From Azoamicus sp964355565 (GTDB lineage Bacteria > Pseudomonadota > Gammaproteobacteria > UBA6186 > Azoamicaceae): a stretch of DNA of 64,000 bases. The notes below the pieces were generated by a model. That model saw only the letters and a list, made by a program, of their open reading frames with translations. It searched no databases and was not told where the DNA came from. Numbering within the stretch: position 1 is the stretch's first letter; every line of letters starts with the position of its first letter. The position numbers were made by a program, and so were the translations under genes. Positions 28,313 through 36,185 of this stretch are shown one piece after another. The stretch is taken from positions 1 to 64,000 of the forward strand of contig CAYHDJ010000001.1 in the NCBI GenBank assembly GCA_964355565.1, given 5' to 3'.

Positions 28313-30137
28313 CATTTTAATAGAAATAGGCGTTGAAGAAATGCCATATAAAAATATGCATAAAATATCAACCGATATTAAAAAATTAACATCCAATAAT
28401 TTTAAAAAAAAAAATATCAAAATTTGTAAAATTAAAAGTTTTATAACTATAAGACGTCTAGCCTTACTAATAGAAACAAAAAATTTTGATGAATTAAAAT
28501 TAAAAGAAAATATAAAAAATATAATTGATAGAACTTTAGAAGATATAAAATTTAAAACAAAAATGCGTTGGGGAATTAATGCAAAAGCTTTTATACGTCC
28601 AATAAAGTGGTATGTACTTTTGTTAAACACCAAGATAATTAATCACACTATTTTCGGAATAAAAAGTCAAAATACAACACTTGGTCACAAATCAACACCT
28701 ACTAAAATTAAGATAACACCTTGCGCGTATGAACACATATTAAAAACAAAAGGTTATGTAATATGTGATTATTTAAAAAGAAAACACATGATATTAAATT
28801 TAATAAAAAAGGTTATTAAAAAAAAATCATTAAATTTAATTTTAAAAAAAGATTCAATAAATAATATAACAAACATTGTAGAGTACCCATCAATTATAAT
28901 ATGCAATTTTAAAAAAATATTTCTTAAACTTCCAGAAAAAATCACAACAATATCACTATTAAAAAATCACTTTTGCTTCCTATTAAAAAAAGAAAACAAA
29001 CTTACAAATAAAATAATAATTATAGCAGATACATACAGAAAGAAAACGAACATTAAAAATGGATACACATACATAATAAATACAAAACTATCAGAATTAC
29101 AATATTTATATGAAAAAGAACAAAATTACCTTAACAATAAAAAAACCACAGACTTAAAAAAATTAATAATAAACGAAAAACTAGGTAATATGTATGATAA
29201 AACACTTAGAATCACAAATATAGTAAAATTTATAAAGAGTAAACTTAAAATTAAATCAAATTGCATAATAACCGCATCAAAATTAATAAAGATGGATTTA
29301 TTAACAAAAATTGTGACTGAGATGCCGGAATTAATTGGCTTAATTTGCAGCTACAATATAGAAAATGCACCAAGAATAAAAAATTGCATATATGAATATA
29401 ACCAAATAGTTAATAACAAAATTAAAAAGCACTTATATGGAGCAATAATTGCACTAGCGGACAAAATAGATAATATAGTTAGTTATTTCATAATAAACAA
29501 ACAACCCTCTGGTAGCAAAGACCCATTTAATCTACGAAAAGATGCAAAAATAATCATTAAACTTGTTTTGGTAAATAAAATTAACATAAACTTATTTGAT
29601 CTACTAGAACATGCTATAAAGCAACATACCTGCATTAGTAAAACAAAAGCAAACACTATATTAAACTTTATCATCAGTAGACAAAACTACAAAAATGAAA
29701 TCTTTAAAATTATAAAAAATAAAAAAAACTTATTTAAGTTAAATTTAAAAATAGAAGCGACAGAAAATTTTTTAAAATACGATTTTAAAAATTTGTTATT
29801 AAAAAACATAAAAAGAATATCAAAAATAACAGAAAAGAACAAAATTTCATTAAAAATAAAATTGCAGTCAAAATTATTAGTTAAACGTGAAGAGAAAATC
29901 TTAATAAACAAGATCAAATATCAAATAAAAACAAAAAATATATTAATAAAACACAATCGCTTTTTCGAATGCACAAAAACTTTAATAAATATTGAAAAAA
30001 CAGTTAAAATTTTTTTTGAATCAATTTTCATATTAGACGAAAATAAAAACATAATGACAAACAGATTAAAACTACTAAACATTATAAAATACATAATGTC
30101 TTCAGAAATTAATCTAGCCCAACTAATATCTAACTAA
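28305..30137 (+). CDS. glyS: Glycyl-tRNA synthetase beta subunit, shortened
   Basis: The beta subunit binds tRNA-Gly. The reading frame gives about 610 residues against 689 in E. coli, so internal or C-terminal parts are trimmed. The opening ILIEIGVEEMP is typical, as are FIRPIKWYVLLL, SKLIKMDLLTKIVTEMPELIG and KQPSGSKDPFNLRKDA. I prefer the second ATG (28305), eight bases before the glyQ stop; an ATG at 28296 is also possible. Its last 15 bases overlap convergent yciB. Confidence 0.95.
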   Translation: MTNILIEIGVEEMPYKNMHKISTDIKKLTSNNFKKKNIKICKIKSFITIRRLALLIETKNFDELKLKENIKNIIDRTLEDIKFKTKMRWGINAKAFIRPIKWYVLLLNTKIINHTIFGIKSQNTTLGHKSTPTKIKITPCAYEHILKTKGYVICDYLKRKHMILNLIKKVIKKKSLNLILKKDSINNITNIVEYPSIIICNFKKIFLKLPEKITTISLLKNHFCFLLKKENKLTNKIIIIADTYRKKTNIKNGYTYIINTKLSELQYLYEKEQNYLNNKKTTDLKKLIINEKLGNMYDKTLRITNIVKFIKSKLKIKSNCIITASKLIKMDLLTKIVTEMPELIGLICSYNIENAPRIKNCIYEYNQIVNNKIKKHLYGAIIALADKIDNIVSYFIINKQPSGSKDPFNLRKDAKIIIKLVLVNKININLFDLLEHAIKQHTCISKTKANTILNFIISRQNYKNEIFKIIKNKKNLFKLNLKIEATENFLKYDFKNLLLKNIKRISKITEKNKISLKIKLQSKLLVKREEKILINKIKYQIKTKNILIKHNRFFECTKTLINIEKTVKIFFESIFILDENKNIMTNRLKLLNIIKYIMSSEINLAQLISN

Positions 30138-30644
30138 AATAATTTTTTTATAAAAAATAAAAAAAATTAACATCATAAAAAATAAATTCATAATTGATGA
30201 CAATAAAAATTTAAAAAACAACCAAAATCCAGTTGTGCAATTATAAGAAACATAAAAATTTAGCAAACCTAAAAAAAGAAAATATACAGAAAAAGCCATA
30301 CACACGTATAACAAATGACTTTTCCTAGAAACAATTGTAAAATTAAATAACAACGCAATTAGCTTTAAATTATTAAAATATGAAAAAAATATAAACACAG
30401 AAACTGACCAATAAACTAAGCTAAACTTAATTTTCACAATAAAATCATTTTTTGAAAAAAATAAAATCAATGCAACAAGAACATATATCAAACTTAAAAA
30501 AAACCTAAAATTGAAATTTTTATCTTTTTTCATCTTAATAAAAAAAATAATAAAATAAAATATAGATGAAAAAACAACAGAATAAAAAATATCAAAAAAA
30601 TAAAAAATTATTAAGAACAATACTATATTAATCAAACTAATCAT
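30123..30644 (-). CDS. yciB: YciB-like inner-membrane protein (septation protein A family)
   Basis: A 173-residue membrane protein with about five to six helices. YciB works in the cell envelope and links elongation and division machinery in E. coli (179 residues). Matching features are the FFDIFYSV N-terminal helix, FSKNDFIVKIKFSLVYW corresponding to the FIKWKxTxiY block, and GLLNFYVSYNCTTGFWLFFK for the LNxyVA...WvnFK block. I start at the ATG at 30642-30644; the longer frame from 30776 would run into trpS. Sequence is highly diverged. Confidence 0.75.
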   Translation of the reverse strand: MISLINIVLFLIIFYFFDIFYSVVFSSIFYFIIFFIKMKKDKNFNFRFFLSLIYVLVALILFFSKNDFIVKIKFSLVYWSVSVFIFFSYFNNLKLIALLFNFTIVSRKSHLLYVCMAFSVYFLFLGLLNFYVSYNCTTGFWLFFKFLLSSIMNLFFMMLIFFIFYKKIILVRY

Positions 30645-30673
30645 AAAATAAATAATAAATAATAAATAAATAT

Positions 30674-31669
30674 ATGGAAACAAAAATAGTAACATCAGGG
30701 ATGCGCCCAACTGGAAGATTGCATTTAGGAAACTATAATAGTGTAATAAAACATTGGATAAAACTTCAAAACACATACAATTGTTTTTTCTTTATAGCTG
30801 ACATACACGCATTAACAACCAACTTAAATAATTTAATAAAAATAAATTATTACACAAAAATAATATTATCAGAATGGTTGGCTTCTGGAATTAATCCAAA
30901 AAAATGTAATATATTTATACAATCTCATATACCTGAAACATTTGAACTACATACAATATTATCAATGATTACACATGTAGCACGATTAGAAAGAGTACCA
31001 AGTTATAAATCTGAAACATGTTTAACAAATAAAACATATGGTTTTTTAGGATATCCAATACTTCAAGGCGCAGATATTTTAATATTAAATACAGATTATG
31101 TGCCAATCGGTGAAGATCAAATACCACACATGGAATTAATAAAAGAACTTGCTAAAAAACTAAATAACATTATGCAAAATATAAAAAATACCCAAGCATA
31201 TGTGTTAAAAGAACCAATGCCATTATTATATAAATATACAAATATAATAGGTACTGATGGTACAAAAATGTCAAAATCTAAAAACAATACCATATTAATA
31301 TCAGAGACATCCAACATACTAGAAAGTAAAATAAAAAAATTAATAACAGATCAAAAAAGAATATTTAAATCAATACCAGGTACTCCAGAAAATTGTTCTG
31401 TATGGACATTTCATAAAATATATTCAAATACAAAAGAAAAAAAATATATAAATAATTCATGTAAAACAGCAAGCATAGGTTGTTTAGACTGTAAAAATAT
31501 ATTATATCAAAATATAGAAAAAAAAAATATTATAATAACTAAAAACATTAAAATATACGAAAAAAAAGAAAAATATATAAATTCTATAATTCAAAACGGC
31601 GCTAGTATAGCAAGAGATTTAGCAAAAAACACAATAAAAAATATAAAAACATCACTAAACATTATATAA
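30674..31669 (+). CDS. trpS: Tryptophanyl-tRNA synthetase
   Basis: A 331-residue class I synthetase. The HIGH-equivalent is in MRPTGRLHLGNYNSV; the KMSKS loop is GTKMSKSKNN near residue 195. LGYPILQGADILIL and VGEDQ-like PIGEDQIPHMEL are typical. The segment CKTASIGCLDCKN matches the family's conserved C-terminal CxxC-type region. It is divergent from yciB with only 29 bases between the chosen starts. Confidence 0.98.
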   Translation: METKIVTSGMRPTGRLHLGNYNSVIKHWIKLQNTYNCFFFIADIHALTTNLNNLIKINYYTKIILSEWLASGINPKKCNIFIQSHIPETFELHTILSMITHVARLERVPSYKSETCLTNKTYGFLGYPILQGADILILNTDYVPIGEDQIPHMELIKELAKKLNNIMQNIKNTQAYVLKEPMPLLYKYTNIIGTDGTKMSKSKNNTILISETSNILESKIKKLITDQKRIFKSIPGTPENCSVWTFHKIYSNTKEKKYINNSCKTASIGCLDCKNILYQNIEKKNIIITKNIKIYEKKEKYINSIIQNGASIARDLAKNTIKNIKTSLNII

Positions 31670-31678
31670 TAGATAATT

Positions 31679-31751
31679 AGCCGAAAAGAGGACTTGAACC
31701 TCCAACCTACATTTTACGAAAATGTTGCTCTACCAATTGAGCTATTTCGGC
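31679..31751 (-). tRNA. thrW: tRNA-Thr(CGU)
   Basis: The minus strand reads GCCGAAA ... TTTCGGC as a perfect 7-bp acceptor stem, with a D arm (AGCTCAATTGGTAGAGC), an anticodon stem ACATT/AATGT around loop TTCGTAA, and a T arm with GGTTCAAGTCC. The anticodon is CGT, reading ACG threonine codons. CCA is not encoded. The gene stands alone between trpS and the HU-like gene. The symbol follows the E. coli CGU isoacceptor and is a guess. Confidence 0.95.
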
Positions 31752-31780
31752 AAATAAAGATTATTTATATAAAATACTTA

Positions 31781-31810
31781 TTGATTACATTAAAAGTATT
31801 ATAATATAAT
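31781..31810 (+). promoter_or_regulatory. Candidate sigma-70 promoter for the HU-rpsP-rplS run
   Basis: TTGATT at 31781-31786 and a perfect TATAAT at 31805-31810 are separated by 18 bases. They lie between the minus-strand tRNA-Thr and the plus-strand HU-like gene at 31820 or 31847, where a promoter is needed. Confidence 0.5.
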
Positions 31811-31819
31811 CTCAAACTG

Positions 31820-32161
31820 ATGAAAATCATTAACAGAATAAAAAAAATGGAAAAAAAACAATATTTAACAAAGCAAAAACTACTAAATCATATTGCAAAA
31901 AATACAGGTTTAACAAAAAAAAACATTAATGCTGTGTTTATAGAGTTAATAAATACCATAAAAGATCACTTACAGGAAAGTGGTCCAGAAAAATTCATAT
32001 TACCAGGTATATTAAAATTAACAATTAAAAATATTCCTGCACAAGAAGAAAAATTAGGATTTAATCCATTCACTAAAAAAGAGATTACTCTTAAAGCAAA
32101 ACCGGCAACGAGAAAAATTAAAGTAAAATTATTAAAAAGCTTAAAGGATATGGTAAAATAA
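31820..32161 (+). CDS. HU-family DNA-binding protein
   Basis: A histone-like protein of up to 113 residues. The segment LTKQKLLNHIAKNTGLTKKN is the HU dimerisation helix pair; KFILPGILKLTIKN and LGFNPFTKKEI followed by LKAKPATRKIKVK are the DNA-binding arm region. The arm has NPFT where HU/IHF has the NPxT turn with its intercalating proline. It is close to the HU-like variant with LPG(I/L)xK; it is not classical HupB. Translation may start at 31820 or at ATG 31847 (MEKKQYLTK), which gives 104 residues. Confidence 0.85.
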   Translation: MKIINRIKKMEKKQYLTKQKLLNHIAKNTGLTKKNINAVFIELINTIKDHLQESGPEKFILPGILKLTIKNIPAQEEKLGFNPFTKKEITLKAKPATRKIKVKLLKSLKDMVK

Positions 32162-32164
32162 CAT

Positions 32165-32413
32165 ATGGTAACAATAAAATTAAAAAGAATGGGTAGAAAA
32201 AAAAAACCTTTTTATCACATAATAGCCATAGAGAAATTATCATATATAAAAGGCAATTATATAGAAAAGCTTGGATATTTTGACCCAATAAAAAAGGATT
32301 TATTTACAAAAATCAACATAGAAAAAATAAACAACTGGATTAAAAAGGGTGCAACTATTTCTCATAGAGTTAAAAATATCATAAAAACATATCACAAAAA
32401 AAATGATATATAA
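32165..32413 (+). CDS. rpsP: 30S ribosomal protein S16
   Basis: The 82-residue protein has VTIKLKRMGRKKKPFYHIIA, EKLGYFDP and WIKKGATISHRVKNI, typical of S16 and equal in length to E. coli. It starts three bases after the HU gene stop. In other gammaproteobacteria rpsP-rimM-trmD-rplS form an operon; here rimM is missing and trmD is broken. Confidence 0.97.
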   Translation: MVTIKLKRMGRKKKPFYHIIAIEKLSYIKGNYIEKLGYFDPIKKDLFTKINIEKINNWIKKGATISHRVKNIIKTYHKKNDI

Positions 32414-33085
32414 CATAATAACAAGTACCCCAAATATATTTAAACATATAATGCAAGAAAACATGCTAAGCAAAGCATTAAATCATGGATTTGCTAAAAT
32501 AATTATATGGAATATAAAATTTAAAAAAAAACACAAAATACCAAAATAGACCAAACACCACTATTTGAAAAAACAAATTTAATAACAAAAACAGACCCAA
32601 TTATCGAAATAATAAAAAAAATAATACGATGGAAAAAAACACACATACAATTAATTTATATGTCTCCAAAAGGAAAAAAAATAAATCAGAATGACATCAA
32701 ATGTCTAAGTAAGTGTGATGAAGTTATTTTTTTATGTATTAAAAACAAAGGTTTGGATAACAGTATTGATGACTTGCTAAGTTTTGAAAAAATTTCAATA
32801 GGTGATTACATAGTAAATAGTGGTGACATTTCTACATTAATTATAATAAATTCACTAACAAGACTTAATGCCAACATAATAAATCAAAAAAATTTAAAAA
32901 CTGATACATTTCATAAAAATATATTCAGCGATAATAATCACATAAGTCCAAATAAAACATGGAAATCAGAGATAACTAAAAAAACACCAGAAAAAAAAAT
33001 AAAATTTTGGAAAAAGAATATATCAATTTCAACAACATCATTTTATAGACCCGATCTAATAAAAAAAAGGTTACGACATGATTAA
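32403..33085 (+). pseudogene. trmD: trmD pseudogene (tRNA m1G37 methyltransferase)
   Basis: The first part (32403-32549) encodes a TrmD-like start, MIYNIITSTPNIFKHIMQEN then SKALNHGFAKIIIWNI, and ends at TAG. The frame then shifts (+2): from 32549 the new frame continues PLFEKTNLI and LIYMSPKGKKINQ, matching the VIYLSPQGkxxnQ block. The DDxPYGGGxGM segment is deleted between them. Downstream, the normally CGRYEGxDeR motif reads CIKNKGLDNSI and GDYVLSGGE reads GDYIVNSGD. With frame break, deletion and loss of SAM-knot residues it should be inactive. It overlaps rpsP by 11 and rplS by 8 bases. Confidence 0.88.
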
Positions 33086-33437
33086 TATTATTAAAAATAT
33101 AAACACTAATATAAGTACAAATAAACTACCAGACTTCAAAACTGGCGATACAATTTGCGCAAACTTTAATATAATAGATAATAAATATAAAAACAGAACT
33201 CAAAACTTTGAAGGTCTGGTTATAGCAATAAAAAAAAATGGTATAAGTTCTACATGTACAATAAGAAAAATTTCGTATGGGGAAGGAATAGAAAAGACAT
33301 TTTTCATGTATAGCCCAACAGTAAATTGGATAAAAATAAAAAAAAGAGGGGCAGTAAGAAAATCTAAAATATATTATATTAAAAATTTAACCGGGAAAGC
33401 TTCAAAAATTAAAGAGAAAATAACTCAGGAGAGATGA
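33078..33437 (+). CDS. rplS: 50S ribosomal protein L19
   Basis: The 119-residue protein has LPDFKTGDTICANF, QNFEGLVIAIKKNGI, CTIRKISYGEGIEKTFFMYSP and KKRGAVRKSKIYYI, all hallmarks of L19. Length matches the norm of 115. The stop codon TGA (33435-33437) lies inside the following tRNA-Ser gene at tRNA positions 8-10, so a transcript cannot be cut at the tRNA 5' end without removing the end of the reading frame. Confidence 0.97.
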   Translation: MINIIKNINTNISTNKLPDFKTGDTICANFNIIDNKYKNRTQNFEGLVIAIKKNGISSTCTIRKISYGEGIEKTFFMYSPTVNWIKIKKRGAVRKSKIYYIKNLTGKASKIKEKITQER

Positions 33438-33512
33438 CCGAGTGGCTTAAGGAGCACGTCTGGAAAGCGTGTGTACTGTTTAGTACCGAGGGTTCGAATC
33501 CCTCTCTCTCCG
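33428..33512 (+). tRNA. serW: tRNA-Ser(GGA)
   Basis: A class II tRNA of 85 bases. Acceptor strands are GGAGAGA and TCTCTCC; the D arm is present; the anticodon loop CTGGAAA inside stem CACGT/GCGTG gives anticodon GGA. A long variable arm and T loop GGTTCGAATCC follow. The 3' base G73 is the serine discriminator. CCA is not encoded. The first 10 bases overlap rplS. The symbol follows the E. coli GGA isoacceptor. Confidence 0.95.
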
Positions 33513-33520
33513 AGAAAAAA

Positions 33521-34699
33521 ATGAAAAAATTAATAAGTAGTATATTATTCATAAGTTGCACATCAATTGGAGCTGGAATCTTAGCTTTGCCATGTTTAAC
33601 CGCATATAACGGTTTTTTATACTCATTTATAGCATTTACCATATGCTGTTTCTTTATGACAATAGGGTCACTATCAATTTTAGAAGCTACATTATGGTTT
33701 AAAAAAAATACAAATATTATAAGTATTGTTAATCAAATATTAGGATATAAATGGAAAATATTAATATCTATAATATATATATCATTGTTATATTCATTAA
33801 TAAGTGCATACATATTGGCGTATATGCAATGGATAACATCAGAAAAGTTGTCACAATTAACAAATACGATAATAGGGATGTCAATTTATATAATTATAAT
33901 ATCATTAATAACTTTTTATAAAAATAAAATGATAGATAGCATAAATAATTTATTATCAATATTATTATTTATAACATACATAATAATAATAATAAAATGT
34001 TTTAATTACATAAATACAGACAATATAAAAATAACAAAAATCAATAATCTAAGTAACATATTAACATTAGCTATAACATCTTTTGGCTTTGGAGTAATAA
34101 TTCCAACTCTAACAAATTTTTTAAAAAAGGATTACAAAAAATTATATAAATCAATATTAATTGGCAGTATGATACCATTAACAATTTACACAATATGGAT
34201 TTTAGTTATGATAGGTATATTTCCATTGCATGGAGAATATAGTCTAAAAAATATCAGCGAACAAAAAATAAGTGCAGATATAATTTTTGCAAATTTTATT
34301 CAAAAAGTAATAAATTACCAATCAATAACTATTTTTATAAAAATTTTCTCATTATCTGCTATATTAACATCATTAATAGGTGTTTCAACAAGCTTAAAAG
34401 ATTTTCTGTCAGATGAAAGAATTTTAAAAAAAAATAACAAAATGATATTATTGCTAATAGCTATACCACCTATAATAACACTGAATTATTTAAACTTAGG
34501 TTTCATAAGCATATTGAAAATAAGCGGAATACTAGTGGCGCTATTATTGGGTATAATTCCAATAACAATAATTTGGTACGGTAGATACAGACTATGTATA
34601 CCAAGTAAAATAATGATTCCCGGTGGAAAACCATTATTAATAGTTAGTTATATTTTCTTTTTTTATTCTATAATTAATGATGTAATTATGTTAATATAA
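33521..34699 (+). CDS. Aromatic amino acid permease-like transporter (HAAAP/TyrP-Mtr family)
   Basis: The ATG at 33521 gives a 392-residue protein with about 11 membrane helices. The opening ISCTSIGAGILALPCLTAYNGF is the family hallmark. Later segments FGFGVIIPTLTNFL and FSLSAILTSLIGVSTSLKDFL fit TyrP/Mtr/TnaB transporters. It starts nine bases after tRNA-Ser; upstream codons from 33434 would run through the tRNA and are not used. It likely imports tyrosine or tryptophan, consistent with dependence on a host, but substrate is inferred. Confidence 0.88.
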   Translation: MKKLISSILFISCTSIGAGILALPCLTAYNGFLYSFIAFTICCFFMTIGSLSILEATLWFKKNTNIISIVNQILGYKWKILISIIYISLLYSLISAYILAYMQWITSEKLSQLTNTIIGMSIYIIIISLITFYKNKMIDSINNLLSILLFITYIIIIIKCFNYINTDNIKITKINNLSNILTLAITSFGFGVIIPTLTNFLKKDYKKLYKSILIGSMIPLTIYTIWILVMIGIFPLHGEYSLKNISEQKISADIIFANFIQKVINYQSITIFIKIFSLSAILTSLIGVSTSLKDFLSDERILKKNNKMILLLIAIPPIITLNYLNLGFISILKISGILVALLLGIIPITIIWYGRYRLCIPSKIMIPGGKPLLIVSYIFFFYSIINDVIMLI

Positions 34700-34714
34700 A
34701 TAGTTACAATGAAG

Positions 34715-34787
34715 CTCCCTGGAACGGATTCGAACCGCTGACCCAGTGGTTAACAGCCACTTGCTCTACCTGCTGAGCTACCAGGGA
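34715..34787 (-). tRNA. asnT: tRNA-Asn(GUU)
   Basis: The minus strand begins TCCCTGGTAGCTCAGC and ends with CCAGGGA plus discriminator G, a perfect 7-bp acceptor stem. The anticodon stem AGTGG/CCACT encloses CTGTTAA, anticodon GTT. The T arm has GGTTCGAATCC. CCA is not encoded. Its first ten bases hold the last codons of the PAS-UbiA gene upstream. The symbol number is arbitrary. Confidence 0.95.
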
Positions 34788-36046
34788 TAAAAACAAAAAA
34801 ACGTATTTAACACAGTAAAAAAAATTAAACAAAGACCAAAATACAAATAAATATTAAATCCTATCTCACAAGATTTTAAAATAAAACTTCTAGATTTGTC
34901 AATATTATACAAAAATTTAGTACTACTAAACACATACGGTAAAAGAAACAAACTGAAAAAATATAAAAGTGACAAATTGAAAAAATATATGTTTAAAATT
35001 AAAGAAAGAAAACCCCAAAATACTAAAAAATAGAATGCAGGTGCGATATTTTTTATACCCAAAAATACTGCTAAATTATTTTTATTGCTAATTTTATCAA
35101 ATTTAGAATCAGGCACCTCATTTAATAGTAAACATGCAGTTATAAGAAAACCAAAAGGCATACCTATAAAAAAATCTTGATATGAAGCATAACCAGTAAA
35201 TGAAAATACACAACCATAAACTATTAAAGGGCCTAAACAAATAATATGCATTAATTCACCAAGTCCATATCTACTTGCTAAATGTATAGGCGGAGCAGAA
35301 TAAAAATACACACTAAAAATTCCAATAACTCCCAAAATAAAAATAATATAACCTCTTAAAAATAACAAACATATTCCACAGAACACTACAATTAAAAGAT
35401 TAAATACAGAAACAAAAAGCATATGTTTTTCAGATATAAGTTTAAAATCTAACGCCCGACTACCGCCAGTGCTAAATAATATATAATCTACATTTAAATC
35501 ATCTCTACCACTTTTCCAATCAAAATAATCATTAAGGGTATTTGCTGCTATGTGAAAAAACAATAATCCTAAAAACAGTAAACAAAATATAGCATAAGAA
35601 TACACATCAAATTTATTAATTGATGCAAAAAAACTAAAAAAAAATGGAAACAAACTACCTAATGTAAATTTAGTTCTAAAAATTATATTTAATTTTTCGA
35701 ATAATTTTTTCTTCGGTTTAGAAAAAATAAAATCATTTTTAAAAACATCTATAATAATGAACTTATTATTAAAACGTTTTTTAAACTGAAAAAAAACCGC
35801 ATCAATTCTATTATAAATAATAATATTAGCTTTATATACAAATAACTTATTAACATCATTTGATTTGAAAGAATCAAATTTACTAATAAAATCAATTACA
35901 AAATCAGCGTGCAACAAATTATAAATACGCTTTGTTTTTGTAATAAAATCATATGTGTATCCGAAAAATTTTTCACAATCATTATTAAACGATAAAATCT
36001 TCCCATCATTGTTACAAACAAAACTACAAATTTTTCTATTAATCAT
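34778..36046 (-). CDS. UbiA-family prenyltransferase with an N-terminal PAS-like domain
   Basis: A 422-residue protein. Residues 1-105 look like a PAS domain (CNNDGKILSFNNDCEKFFGYT). The rest is a UbiA membrane prenyltransferase with about eight or nine helices and the prenyl-diphosphate motif NTLNDYFDWKSGRDD near residue 175, then FSTGGSRALDF. A second metal-binding region is VPDSKFDKISNKNN. GLGELMHIICLGPLIVYG resembles MenA/EboC-type enzymes more than UbiA proper. With eboD and eboE in the window, it may be the EboC partner. The final codons lie in tRNA-Asn; the stop is TAG at tRNA positions 8-10. Confidence 0.82.
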   Translation of the reverse strand: MINRKICSFVCNNDGKILSFNNDCEKFFGYTYDFITKTKRIYNLLHADFVIDFISKFDSFKSNDVNKLFVYKANIIIYNRIDAVFFQFKKRFNNKFIIIDVFKNDFIFSKPKKKLFEKLNIIFRTKFTLGSLFPFFFSFFASINKFDVYSYAIFCLLFLGLLFFHIAANTLNDYFDWKSGRDDLNVDYILFSTGGSRALDFKLISEKHMLFVSVFNLLIVVFCGICLLFLRGYIIFILGVIGIFSVYFYSAPPIHLASRYGLGELMHIICLGPLIVYGCVFSFTGYASYQDFFIGMPFGFLITACLLLNEVPDSKFDKISNKNNLAVFLGIKNIAPAFYFLVFWGFLSLILNIYFFNLSLLYFFSLFLLPYVFSSTKFLYNIDKSRSFILKSCEIGFNIYLYFGLCLIFFTVLNTFFCFYPW

Positions 36047-36062
36047 AATTCAAAAAAAATCA

Positions 36063-36136
<74 letters not shown>

Positions 36137-36185
36137 AATATTTGATTAATTATACAATACATTATTAATTTAAAACAATATATTT

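Noticed and set aside
30645..30776. Longer yciB reading frame
   Set aside because: It would overlap the trpS coding sequence on the other strand by about 100 bases; the internal ATG gives the normal family length.
33434..33520. Upstream in-frame codons of the amino acid permease running through tRNA-Ser
   Set aside because: The frame passes through the tRNA sequence; the ATG at 33521 gives the normal family N-terminus.
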